Assembly (NCBI GenBank): GCA_030152145.1
Contig: JASLIL010000025.1
Span: 1-64,000 of the forward strand
DNA from: Tissierellales bacterium
GTDB taxonomy: Bacteria; Bacillota; Clostridia; Tissierellales; JASKZW01
Direction of reading: 5' to 3'
DNA length: 64,000 nt
Position numbers and translations under genes: made by a program. Below are positions 41,451 through 49,675 of this stretch, one piece after another. Under the pieces are notes generated by a model that searched no databases, was not told where the DNA came from, and saw only the letters and a list, made by a program, of their open reading frames with translations. Every line of letters starts with the position of its first letter. Positions within the stretch are counted from its first letter, which is position 1.

Positions 41451-42284
41451 ATGAAATATGATTTAATTGCTACTGATTTAGATGGAACTCTCCTAAACAG
41501 TCAGCATGAGATATCAAAGGAGAACCTAAGGCTTCTAGGAGAGGCAAAGAGACAAGGGAAGGAAGTTGTTTTTGCAACTGGCCGAATTTTACCTTCGGCT
41601 TTATATAAATTTCAAAAATTAGATTTTCATAGTTTTATCATAGCCTGTAATGGTGCCATAATAGTGGACACAAAAAGTGCTAGGGTTCTAGACATGACCC
41701 CTATAGATAAAACTGTAGCTAAGGAGGCGATAGAAGTAGCCAAGAATCATAGGATCTATTACCAGTTTTATACTGAAGATAGTATCTATGTGGAAAAGGC
41801 AGAACTTTACGGACATGCTTTGGAAATATACAGAGAAATAAGAGAGATCTTTATGGCCCAGGGCGTAAAGATAGTAGAGGTAGATAATCTTTCAGAGACA
41901 ATAGACAGGGAGAACTTGAATATTTTGAAGTTTATATATTTCTCAGATAATAAGAGAAAGTTGTCGGAGTTCAGAAAAGATCTAGAGAATCTGAAGGGTG
42001 CTAGAGTTGTTAGCTCTATGAAGAACAATATAGAGTTGATGGCAGAGGGCGTAGGAAAAGGATATGGTTTAGAAAGACTTTGTAAGTCCCTGAATATGCC
42101 TATAGAAAAAACCATAGGCATAGGTGATAATGAAAATGATATAGACTTAATAGAGTCAGCGGGCTTAGGCGTGGCCATGGATAATGCAGATCCAGCTATA
42201 AAGGAATTTGCAGACCTGGTTACAAGTAGTAATGATGATAATGGAGTAGGTCTAATTGTTCAAAAATATATGTTAGAAGGATAG
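41451..42284 (+). CDS. Cof-type HAD hydrolase (sugar/flavin phosphate phosphatase)
   Basis: 277 residues of HAD subfamily IIB. Motif I DLDGTLL begins at Asp9, motif II ATGRI, motif III Lys in the NMPIEKTIGIGDNEND stretch with motif IV GDNENDIDLIESAG. Acts on small phosphorylated metabolites; sequence does not set the substrate. The ATG follows AGGAGGAAG. It overlaps or abuts trmL, so the two are likely cotranscribed. Cytosolic. Confidence 0.9.
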   Translation: MKYDLIATDLDGTLLNSQHEISKENLRLLGEAKRQGKEVVFATGRILPSALYKFQKLDFHSFIIACNGAIIVDTKSARVLDMTPIDKTVAKEAIEVAKNHRIYYQFYTEDSIYVEKAELYGHALEIYREIREIFMAQGVKIVEVDNLSETIDRENLNILKFIYFSDNKRKLSEFRKDLENLKGARVVSSMKNNIELMAEGVGKGYGLERLCKSLNMPIEKTIGIGDNENDIDLIESAGLGVAMDNADPAIKEFADLVTSSNDDNGVGLIVQKYMLEG

Positions 42285-42292
42285 TGAGAGTT

Positions 42293-42760
42293 ATGGCAAT
42301 AAATATAGTTTTAGTGGAGCCAGAAATACCACAAAATACAGGAAATATAGCTAGAACTTGTGCCTTAACAAAGATGAAGCTTCATCTTGTTAGGCCATTG
42401 GGATTTAGTGTAGATGATAAGCATCTTAAAAGAGCGGGCCTTGATTATTGGAATCTAGTTGATATTAGCTACTATGATAATCTAGAGGATTTCTTTAAAA
42501 AAAATGAAGGAGGAAGATTTTTCTTCTCTACTACTAAGGCAAAGAAGCTCTATACAGACTTTAAGTATAAGGAGGATGATTTCTTTATATTTGGCAAGGA
42601 AACCAAGGGATTAGATGAGGATTTAATCTATAGTCATCTGGACACCTGTATAAAGATCCCTATGATAACTGAAGTTAAAAGATCTTTAAATCTTGCTAAC
42701 TCTGTAAATATAATAACCTTTGAAGCATTGAGACAATTGGATTTTCCCTTTTACAATTAA
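42293..42760 (+). CDS. trmL: tRNA (cytidine-34/uridine-34) 2'-O-methyltransferase TrmL
   Basis: 155 residues of the SPOUT family. NIVLVEPEIPQNTGNIARTC is the N-terminal signature, and GKETKGLDEDLI and IPMITEVKRSLNLANSV form the knotted SAM-binding region. Methylates the wobble ribose of tRNA-Leu isoacceptors. Normal length. The ATG at 42293 is chosen over a GTG at 42284 because family members begin with MxxNIVLVEPEIP. Just downstream of the HAD gene; 28 bases before a transporter gene. Confidence 0.93.
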   Translation: MAINIVLVEPEIPQNTGNIARTCALTKMKLHLVRPLGFSVDDKHLKRAGLDYWNLVDISYYDNLEDFFKKNEGGRFFFSTTKAKKLYTDFKYKEDDFFIFGKETKGLDEDLIYSHLDTCIKIPMITEVKRSLNLANSVNIITFEALRQLDFPFYN

Positions 42761-42787
42761 AATGAGAGTGATTAAGGAGGGTATTAA

Positions 42788-44395
42788 TTGGAAATTGCTT
42801 TACCTGTATTAGGAGGTTTAGGACTTTTTTTATATGGAATGAACCTAATGGGAGTGGGTCTTGAAAATGCAGCTGGAGAGAAACTTAAGAAGCTGATAGA
42901 GATACTTACTAACAATAGGGTGATGGGTGTTTTAGTTGGTGCTATGGTTACTATGATAATCCAAAGTAGTAGTGCCACAACAGTTATGGTTATAGGTTTT
43001 GTTAATGCAGGGCTAATGACCTTACCACAGGCTGCAGGAGTTATTATGGGTGCCAACCTTGGTACAACTGTTACATCCCAGCTAATTGCTTTTAATTTAA
43101 CGGATTATGCACCCTTGGCTATTGCTATAGGTGTTGCTATGTGGCTTTTTGCCAAGAGAAAGAAGACAAAGAACTTAGCGGAAATATTCATAGGCTTTGG
43201 TATTTTATTTATGGGAATGGACATGATGAGTGGTGGACTAGCTCCACTAGCAGATAATCAGTCCTTTAAGGATATTATGGTAAACTTAAATAATCCTATA
43301 CTGGGAGTAATTGTTGGATTAGGTTTAACTACCATACTTCAAAGTAGTAGTGCTTCTATAGGATTACTTCAAGCTCTAGCATCTCAGGGCCTTATTACCC
43401 TAGGGATGGCCTTCCCAATCTTATATGGAGATAATATTGGTACAACGACTACAGCTTTACTATCAAGTATTGGAGCAAATAAGACAGCTAAAAGAGCAGC
43501 TGTTATACACTTTCTATTTAACCTAATAGGAACTATTCTTTTTGTTACTGTACTTAGAAGGCCAGTAGAGTTTATAGTTATGAAGATCTCACCAACAGAT
43601 GTTAGAAGACAGATAGCCAACGCTCATACACTTTTTAACTTAGTTAATGTTTTGGTTCAGCTTCCTATAGCCCATCTATTGGTTAAGGCTGCTATAAGAC
43701 TGGTACCAGGTGATGAGGATGAGGAACATTCAGGAGCAATGTACCTGGATAAGAGAATCATAAGTACACCATCTATAGCCTTGGGACAGGTGGAGAAAGA
43801 AGTTATAAGGATGGGCAAGATTGTATCAGATAACCTTTCTACTTCATCACTGGCCTTTAAGAATAAGGATGAGAAGCTGGTAAATGAAGTTCTTTCTCAG
43901 GAGAGGGTTATTAACAGAATAGAAAAGGATATATTGGAGTATTTAGTAGAACTGTCTAACGCACCACTTTTAGATGATCAAAATACAGAGGTCAACATCC
44001 TTATAAATGTAATAAATGATATGGAGAGGGTTGGAGATCATGCCGAGAATATAGCAGAATTATCACAAATAGCTATAGATGAAAAATTAACTTTCACCAG
44101 TGAAGCCCTAGAGGAATTTGATATTATATTTAATAAGACCATAGAGGTATTTAAAAAGGCAACTGAGTCTATAAGAGATCAAGATATGGAGAAAGCTAAA
44201 GTAGTACTAGGTTTAGAGGAGGAAATAGACTCTCTAGAGAAGCACTATAGGGCTAATCATATATATAGACTAAATAAGCATCTTTGTGAGCCAGATTCAG
44301 GTGTTATATTTTTAGATATAATTTCAAATCTTGAAAGAATATCTGACCACTCATCTAATATGGCTATGTATGTATTGGATAAAAGTATAGTATAA
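42788..44395 (+). CDS. Na/Pi cotransporter family protein with PhoU-like C-domain
   Basis: 535 residues. Residues about 1-300 hold paired Na/Pi-II repeats with the QSSSATTVMVIGF and LQSSSASIGLL segments, each in a hydrophobic hairpin repeat, typical of sodium-driven phosphate carriers. Residues about 330-535 are a PhoU-like four-helix domain (ERVGDHAENIAELS, LERISDHSSNMA), probably a cytoplasmic regulatory part. TTG start behind AAGGAGGG. Some relatives export phosphate or act on other anions; substrate phosphate is the family default. No strong terminator is seen at its end. Confidence 0.9.
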   Translation: MEIALPVLGGLGLFLYGMNLMGVGLENAAGEKLKKLIEILTNNRVMGVLVGAMVTMIIQSSSATTVMVIGFVNAGLMTLPQAAGVIMGANLGTTVTSQLIAFNLTDYAPLAIAIGVAMWLFAKRKKTKNLAEIFIGFGILFMGMDMMSGGLAPLADNQSFKDIMVNLNNPILGVIVGLGLTTILQSSSASIGLLQALASQGLITLGMAFPILYGDNIGTTTTALLSSIGANKTAKRAAVIHFLFNLIGTILFVTVLRRPVEFIVMKISPTDVRRQIANAHTLFNLVNVLVQLPIAHLLVKAAIRLVPGDEDEEHSGAMYLDKRIISTPSIALGQVEKEVIRMGKIVSDNLSTSSLAFKNKDEKLVNEVLSQERVINRIEKDILEYLVELSNAPLLDDQNTEVNILINVINDMERVGDHAENIAELSQIAIDEKLTFTSEALEEFDIIFNKTIEVFKKATESIRDQDMEKAKVVLGLEEEIDSLEKHYRANHIYRLNKHLCEPDSGVIFLDIISNLERISDHSSNMAMYVLDKSIV

Positions 44396-44426
44396 AAACC
44401 TTTATTAAAAATCTTTATAAAAGGTA

Positions 44427-44455
44427 TTGTAATTATATAACTTATATACTATAAT
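44427..44455 (+). promoter_or_regulatory. Sigma-A promoter upstream of the glycine riboswitch
   Basis: TTGTAA and TATAAT separated by 17 bases, the -10 ending 67 bases before the first aptamer. Confidence 0.7.
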
Positions 44456-44521
44456 GAAATTCCAGAGATAAAGTGTTAAGGAAATATCAAGCAATAGCAA
44501 TTGAATATTTTCGGATGAAAA

Positions 44522-44726
44522 GAACGGGAGAGACCGATAGGCGCCGAAGGATTAAGCTATAGTGTTTGCCATATTATAGTGACAATCTCAGGTAAAAAGG
44601 ACCGTTCTTAGACGAAGCTCTGAAAAGCTTTTAGCACCGAAGGAGCAATCCTTATAAAAAAGGGGAATCTCTCAGGTTTCAGGACAGAGTGGAAGGCAAG
44701 CTTATTCCCTATGTTCTGTTTTTTTT
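44522..44726 (+). ncRNA. Tandem glycine riboswitch with terminator expression platform
   Basis: Two glycine aptamers. Aptamer 1 (44522-44607) is closed by GAACGG/CCGTTC and contains GGCGCCGAAGGATTAAGC and AATCTCAGGTAAAAAGGAC. Aptamer 2 (44618-44689) is closed by CTCTG/CAGAG and contains GCACCGAAGGAGCAAT and AATCTCTCAGGTTTCAGGAC. A terminator (44684-44726) follows: ACAGAG pairs with TTCTGT before eight T, with further pairing inside. The CAGAG strand is shared by the second aptamer's closing stem and the terminator, so glycine binding should prevent termination (an ON switch). It controls trxB-trxA-grd. Confidence 0.95.
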
Positions 44727-44767
44727 ATGCAAAAAATAAACTTTTTTAAGTTAAAGATAAAACATAG

Positions 44768-44796
44768 TTGAAAGAGTTATTAACTTTGTATATAAT
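44768..44796 (+). promoter_or_regulatory. Sigma-A promoter between riboswitch and trxB
   Basis: TTGAAA and TATAAT separated by 17 bases, about 120 bases before the trxB start and downstream of the riboswitch terminator. It would give glycine-independent expression. Confidence 0.65.
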
Positions 44797-44918
44797 TGGC
44801 ATTGGAAGTATACTTAAACTTTAAAGATTTTAAAGCACATATTATTTTTCATACAATGCTAATGTATACGGAATTTATATAAAGATATTAAATAACATAT
44901 CTGTGAGGAGGAAATAAC

Positions 44919-45857
44919 ATGTCAGAACTATATGATGTTATTATCATAGGAGAAGGACCTGCAGGATTAGCAGCTGGTCTATATGCATCAAGAGCTAGAT
45001 TAAAAACTTTAATTATTGAAAAGGAAAAAGCTGGTGGACAAATCGTTACTACTGATGAAGTAGCTAACTACCCAGGATCAATTGAAAATGCTACAGGACC
45101 AACTTTGGTTGCTAGAATGGCAGATCAAGCTAAGGAATTTGGTGCAGAAAGAATATTAGATACAATATTAGAAGTAGACTTTTCAGATAAGGTTAAAGTT
45201 TTAAAAGGTGAAAAAGCTACTTATGAAGCAAAAACAGTTATAGTTGCAACTGGAGCTAACCCAAGAGCTATTGGGTGTCCAGGTGAAAAAGAATTAGTAG
45301 GTAGAGGAGTTTCATATTGTGCAACATGTGACGCTGCTTTCTTCGAAGACTTAGAAGTATTCGTAGTAGGTGGAGGAGATACAGCTGTAGAAGAAGGTAT
45401 GTATCTTGCTAAATTCGCTAGAAAAGTTACTATAGTTCACAGAAGAGACGAACTAAGAGCAGCTAAATCAATTCAAGAAAAAGCATTTGCTAATGAGAAA
45501 ATGCACTTTATGTGGGATTCAGTAGTTACAGAAGTTAAGGGTGACGGAATTGTTGAGTCAATGGTAGTAGAAAACACTAAAACTGGTGAAAAGACTGAAA
45601 TCTTCGCAGATGAAGAAGATGGTACTTTCGGAATCTTCCCATTCATTGGATTTATACCTGCAACAAAATTATTTGATGGTATAATAGATCTAGAGGGTGG
45701 ATACATTCCTACAGATGCTGATATGAAAACTAACGTTCCAGGAGTATTTGCAGCAGGAGATGTTAGGGTTAAGTCATTAAGACAGGTAGTTACAGCAACT
45801 GCTGATGGAGCTATAGCAGCAGTTCAAGCTGAAAAATATATAGAAGATAACTTCTAA
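44919..45857 (+). CDS. trxB: Thioredoxin reductase of the glycine reductase system
   Basis: 312 residues. FAD-binding GEGPAG (11-16), redox-active CATC (134-137), second nucleotide motif GGGDTA (151-156) and HRRDELR (174-180), whose arginines favour NADPH. Reduces the thioredoxin encoded next to it, which then reduces the selenoprotein complex. Placed right after the glycine riboswitch, so its expression should follow glycine. The start ATG follows GAGGAGG. Full length and intact. Confidence 0.95.
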   Translation: MSELYDVIIIGEGPAGLAAGLYASRARLKTLIIEKEKAGGQIVTTDEVANYPGSIENATGPTLVARMADQAKEFGAERILDTILEVDFSDKVKVLKGEKATYEAKTVIVATGANPRAIGCPGEKELVGRGVSYCATCDAAFFEDLEVFVVGGGDTAVEEGMYLAKFARKVTIVHRRDELRAAKSIQEKAFANEKMHFMWDSVVTEVKGDGIVESMVVENTKTGEKTEIFADEEDGTFGIFPFIGFIPATKLFDGIIDLEGGYIPTDADMKTNVPGVFAAGDVRVKSLRQVVTATADGAIAAVQAEKYIEDNF

Positions 45858-45939
45858 GATTTAAAATCTTAAAAGTTTCATTCAAAAAAGAAGTTTTTTT
45901 AATAAAAAAAGTTTCAAACAATAACAAGGAGGTATAATT

Positions 45940-46257
45940 ATGTTAGAACTAGATAGAAAAAATTTTGATGAAGAAGTTACAGAAGCTAGTGGAATAGTAC
46001 TAGTAGATTACTGGGGACCAACTTGTGAACCATGTAAAGCTTTAATGCCACATGTACATGCATTAGCTGAAGAGCATGGAGACAAAATCAAATTCTGTTC
46101 ATTTGATATTACAAAAGGTAGAAGAGTAGCTATAAAGCAAAAAGTTATGGGATTACCAGCTATCATTATCTACAAAGATGGTGAAGAAGTAGAAAGATTA
46201 GCTGAATCTGCAGCTACAGCTACAGCAGTAAAAGAATTAGTAGAAAAATATATCTAG
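45940..46257 (+). CDS. trxA: Glycine reductase-associated thioredoxin with an atypical active site
   Basis: 105 residues, thioredoxin fold. The active-site region reads YWGPTCEPCK: Cys29 and Cys32 with Glu-Pro between them instead of Gly-Pro, and the Trp is followed by Gly-Pro-Thr rather than directly by Cys. The cis-Pro is in VMGLPAIIIY. Thioredoxins of glycine reductase clusters are known to deviate from CGPC, and this is probably tuned to their own TrxB and GrdA/GrdB partners. Lies 82 bases after trxB, with AAGGAGG before the ATG. Confidence 0.93.
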   Translation: MLELDRKNFDEEVTEASGIVLVDYWGPTCEPCKALMPHVHALAEEHGDKIKFCSFDITKGRRVAIKQKVMGLPAIIIYKDGEEVERLAESAATATAVKELVEKYI

Positions 46258-46285
46258 TTTTTAAGTAATTAGATTAACTTAGTTT

Positions 46286-46330
46286 TTAACTTATGGCCAT
46301 GTAGGGGCTCTATATGGCCGCGTAAGTTAA
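46286..46330 (+). promoter_or_regulatory. Stem-loop between trxA and grdE
   Basis: TTAACTTATGGCCAT against ATGGCCGCGTAAGTTAA, loop of about 13 bases. No T run follows, so it is unlikely to terminate and may stabilise or divide the mRNA. Confidence 0.55.
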
Positions 46331-46370
46331 TTATAGATAATAGCTTCAAATAAAAGGGGAGGTGAAGTAT

Positions 46371-47657
46371 ATGCGTCTAGATGTAGGCCACGTGCTTATA
46401 AATGATGTTCAATTTGGTAATGAAACTAAAATTGATAATGGTGTTCTATTCATAAACAAACAAGAGATTATTGATCTTGTTATGGAAGACGAACACATTA
46501 AGGAAGTAGACGTAGATATTGCAAGACCTGGAGAGAGTGTTAGAATAACTCCAGTTAAGGACGTTGTAGAACCAAGAGTTAAGGTTGAAGGTCCAGGAGG
46601 AGTATTTCCAGGAATTTTATCAAAGGTTGATATAGTAGGTTCAGGAAAAACTAATGTTTTAAAAGGTTGTGCTGTTATGACAACTGGTAAAATAGTAGGT
46701 TTCCAAGAGGGTATTGTAGATATGAAAGGCCCAGGAGCTGACTATACTCCATTCTCAAAAACAAATAACATTGTATTGAGATGTGAACCAGTAGATGGTT
46801 TAAAACAACACGCTCACGAAAAAGCTGTTAGATTTGCAGGATTCAAAACAGCTGCTTATGTAGCAGAAGCTGCAAGAGAAATCGAACCTAATACAGTAAG
46901 AACTTATGAGGTAGATACTTTACTTGAAGGAATTAAGAAATATCCAGAACTTCCAAAAGTAGGATATGTACAAATGCTTCAAACACAAGGATTACTTCAT
47001 GACACTTATGTATATGGTGTAGATGCTAAGCAAATAGTTCCAACTATAATGTACCCAACTGAAATAATGGACGGTGCTATTGTAAGTGGTAACTGTGTAT
47101 CAGCTTGTGACAAGAACACAACATTCCATCAAATGAATAACCCAGTAATCCATGATTTAATGGATGCACATGGTAAAGATTTAAACTTTGTTGGAGTAAT
47201 AATTACAAACGAAAACGTATATCTTCAAGATAAAGAAAGATCATCAAACTGGACTGCTAAATTAGCAGAATATCTAGGATTAGATGCAGTTATAATATCA
47301 CAAGAAGGATTTGGTAACCCAGATACTGACTTAATTATGAACTGTACTAAGATCGAAAAGAAAGATATAGATACAGTAATAATTACTGACGAGTATGCAG
47401 GTAGAGACGGTGCCAGCCAATCATTAGCTGACGCTGACATACTAGCAAACGCAGTAGTTACAGGAGGAAACGCTAACGAAGTTATCGAATTACCTCCAAT
47501 GGATAAAATTATTGGTACTTTAGACTATGTTGACATCATCGCTGGTGGATTCGATGGAAGCTTAAAAGAAGACGGCTCAATCGTAGTTGAACTTCAAGCT
47601 ATCACAGGAGCTACTAACGAAGTTGGATTCAACAAAATGTCAGCAAAAGGATTCTAA
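46371..47657 (+). CDS. grdE: Glycine reductase component B proprotein GrdE (pyruvoyl subunits)
   Basis: 428 residues, the reported GrdE size. The proprotein is cut before a cysteine which becomes a pyruvoyl group that binds glycine; that residue is Cys242 in SGNCVSACDKN, the same number as in characterised enzymes. The start ATG at 46371 sits 8 bases after GGGGAGGTGA; a GTG at 46362 in frame lies inside that site and is less likely. Works with GrdB as the substrate-binding protein of glycine reductase in the cytosol. First grd gene of the cluster. Confidence 0.95.
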   Translation: MRLDVGHVLINDVQFGNETKIDNGVLFINKQEIIDLVMEDEHIKEVDVDIARPGESVRITPVKDVVEPRVKVEGPGGVFPGILSKVDIVGSGKTNVLKGCAVMTTGKIVGFQEGIVDMKGPGADYTPFSKTNNIVLRCEPVDGLKQHAHEKAVRFAGFKTAAYVAEAAREIEPNTVRTYEVDTLLEGIKKYPELPKVGYVQMLQTQGLLHDTYVYGVDAKQIVPTIMYPTEIMDGAIVSGNCVSACDKNTTFHQMNNPVIHDLMDAHGKDLNFVGVIITNENVYLQDKERSSNWTAKLAEYLGLDAVIISQEGFGNPDTDLIMNCTKIEKKDIDTVIITDEYAGRDGASQSLADADILANAVVTGGNANEVIELPPMDKIIGTLDYVDIIAGGFDGSLKEDGSIVVELQAITGATNEVGFNKMSAKGF

Positions 47658-47728
47658 TTTAGAAACCAAATAATTGAAACAAAAAACTTATAATTTAAAA
47701 TAAAAATACGAAAGGATGTGCAGAGATA

Positions 47729-48202
47729 ATGTCATTATTTGATTCAAGCAAAAAAGTAATCATTATCGGTGACAGGGACGGTATCCCTGGACCAGCTATG
47801 GAAGAATGCATTAAGACTACAGACGCTGAAGTAGTATTCTCATCTACTGAGTGTTTTGTCTGAACTGCTGCAGGAGCAATGGACTTAGAAAACCAAAAGA
47901 GAGTAAAGGAATTAACTGAAAAACACGGTGCAGAAAACATGATCGTGTTAATCGGTGGAGCTGAAGCAGAAGCTGCAGGATTAGCAGCAGAAACTGTTAC
48001 AGCTGGAGACCCAACTTTCGCAGGTCCATTAGCAGGAGTCCAGTTAGGACTTAAAGTATACCACTGTGTAGAGCCAGAATTCAAAGAGTCAGTTGACGCT
48101 GATGTTTATGATGAACAAATCGGAATGATGGAAATGGTTCTAGACGTTGAAGATATTGTTGAAGAAGTAAGCGAAATCAGAGAAGAATTCTGTAAATTCT
48201 AG
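47729..48202 (+). CDS. grdA: Glycine reductase selenoprotein A (UGA = Sec at codon 45)
   Basis: The ATG at 47729 opens a frame interrupted by TGA at 47861-47863 and continued to 48202, giving 157 residues, as for GrdA. The context [16 protein letters not shown] is the signature of the family. Its selenol carries the carboxymethyl group from component B to component C and is reduced by thioredoxin. Automatic callers usually report only the part after the UGA, from 47879. An AAAGGATG site is located upstream. Key downstream blocks ([20 protein letters not shown]) are intact. Confidence 0.95.
47861..47880 (+). promoter_or_regulatory. Possible SECIS of grdA
   Basis: Directly after the UGA a short hairpin TGCT-GCAGG-AGCA (47866-47878) can form. 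It is shorter and closer to the UGA than the prdB and grdB elements, so this is only a candidate. Confidence 0.45.
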
Positions 48203-48269
48203 TATCATATATTAGATTAGAATTTCGATGATTAATTCCCTATGAAAAATACGGAGAGGGGGGAATCTA

Positions 48270-49583
48270 ATGGGGAAAATTAGAGTTGTCCATTATATAA
48301 ACCAATTCTTCGCTGGTATCGGTGGAGAAGAAAAGGCTGACTACAAACCAGAATTAAGAGAAGGTGTAGTTGGACCAGGTATGGCTTTAGACGCTGGCTT
48401 TGGTGATGAAGCTGAAATTACTCACACAATAATATGTGGAGACAGTTATTTTGGTGAAAACATGGAAGAAGCAGAAGCTGCTGTACTAGAAATGGTAAAA
48501 GAAGTAAATCCAGACTTATTTATAGCTGGACCAGCGTTTAACGCAGGTAGATACGGAGTTGCGTGTGGTACTATTGCAACATCTGTTCAAAATAAATTAG
48601 GCATCCCTGTAGTAACAGGAATGTACGAAGAAAACCCTGGTGCTGATATGTACAAGAAAGACGTATATATAGCATCAACAAGAAATAGTGCTGCAGGTAT
48701 GAGAAAAGCTGTAAAGGTTATGGTACCATTAGCACTTAAAATAGCTAAAGGTGAAGAAATAGGTTCACCAGCTGAAGAAGGATATTTACCAAGAGGTATT
48801 AGAAAGAACTTCTTCACAGACAAAAGAGGATCACAAAGAGCTATCGATATGCTTCTTAAGAAGATTAAAGGTGAAGAGTTCGAAACAGAATTCCCAATGC
48901 CTAACTTTGATAGAGTAGATCCTAATCCAGCAGTTAAAGATATGTCAAAAGCAACTGTTGCTATAGTAACATCAGGTGGTATTGTACCATTTGGTAACCC
49001 AGATCACATTGAGTCATCATCAGCTTCAAAATATGGTGAATACGATATTGAAGGAGTAAATGATTTACTTGAAGGCGAATGGGAAACAGCACACGGTGGT
49101 CATGACCCTGTATATGCTAACGAAGACGCAGACAGAGTTATTCCAGTTGACGTATTAAGACAAATGGAAAAAGATGGTAGAATAGGTAAACTTCACAGAT
49201 ACTTCTACAGTACTGTAGGTAACGGTACTGCAGTAGCAAGCTCAAAAGCTTATGCTGAAGAATTTGCTGCTAAGATGAAGGCTGACGGAGTAGATGCAGT
49301 TATCTTGACTTCTACTTGAGGTACTTGTACACGTTGCGGTGCAACAATGGTTAAAGAAGTTGAGCGTGCAGGAATTCCTGTAGTTCATATCTGTACAGTA
49401 GTACCTATTTCATTAACAGTAGGAGCTAACAGAATTGTTCCAGCTATAGCTATACCTCACCCACTAGGAAATCCAGCCCTAGACCATGGTGAAGAAGTAG
49501 CATTAAGACATAAAATAACTGAAACAGCTCTTCAAGCTCTAGAAACTGAAGTAGACGATCAAACAGTATTTGATGTAAAGTAG
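48270..49583 (+). CDS. grdB: Glycine reductase component B selenoprotein GrdB (UGA = Sec at codon 350)
   Basis: 437 residues including the residue read from TGA at 49317-49319, again in a U-G-T-C motif (STUGTCTRCG). Before it lie GrdB blocks such as FFAGIGGEEKADYKPE and TSGGIVPFGNPDHIESSSASK; after it GIPVVHICTVVPISLTVGANRIVP. The selenocysteine takes the carboxymethyl group from glycine held by GrdE pyruvoyl and passes it to GrdA. Start ATG behind GAGGGGGG. The second half would otherwise appear as a separate small gene from 49347. Intact. Confidence 0.95.
49317..49350 (+). promoter_or_regulatory. SECIS element of grdB
   Basis: After the UGA, GTTGC (49333-49337) pairs with GCAAC (49341-49345) around a GGT loop, the loop starting about 19 bases from the UGA, as for SelB-read hairpins. 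Confidence 0.7.
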
Positions 49584-49598
49584 ATAGACTTTAAAATC

Positions 49599-49632
49599 CA
49601 AATGGGTGATAATATTTTTTATCGCCCATTTG
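49599..49632 (+). promoter_or_regulatory. Stem-loop between grdB and grdC
   Basis: CAAATGGGTGATAA/TTATCGCCCATTTG, 14 pairs with one G-T, loop TATTTT. No T run after the stem, so probably a processing or stability element rather than a terminator. Confidence 0.55.
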
Positions 49633-49675
49633 TAATATGGAAAGGTTTAATCTACATAATTTTGGAGGTGGAATT

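Noticed and set aside
44797..44812. TTGGCATTGGAAGTAT as a second sigma-54 promoter before trxB
   Set aside because: The -24 half is similar, but the -12 half lacks the required GC, and a sigma-A promoter overlaps it.
47861..49319. TGA codons in grdA and grdB as signs of pseudogenes
   Set aside because: Both are at the known selenocysteine positions of glycine reductase proteins, and the neighbouring grd genes are intact.
49637..49675. Longer N-terminus for grdC
   Set aside because: The ATG at 49637 has no good ribosome binding site, while GGAGGTG precedes the ATG at 49676, which gives the usual length.
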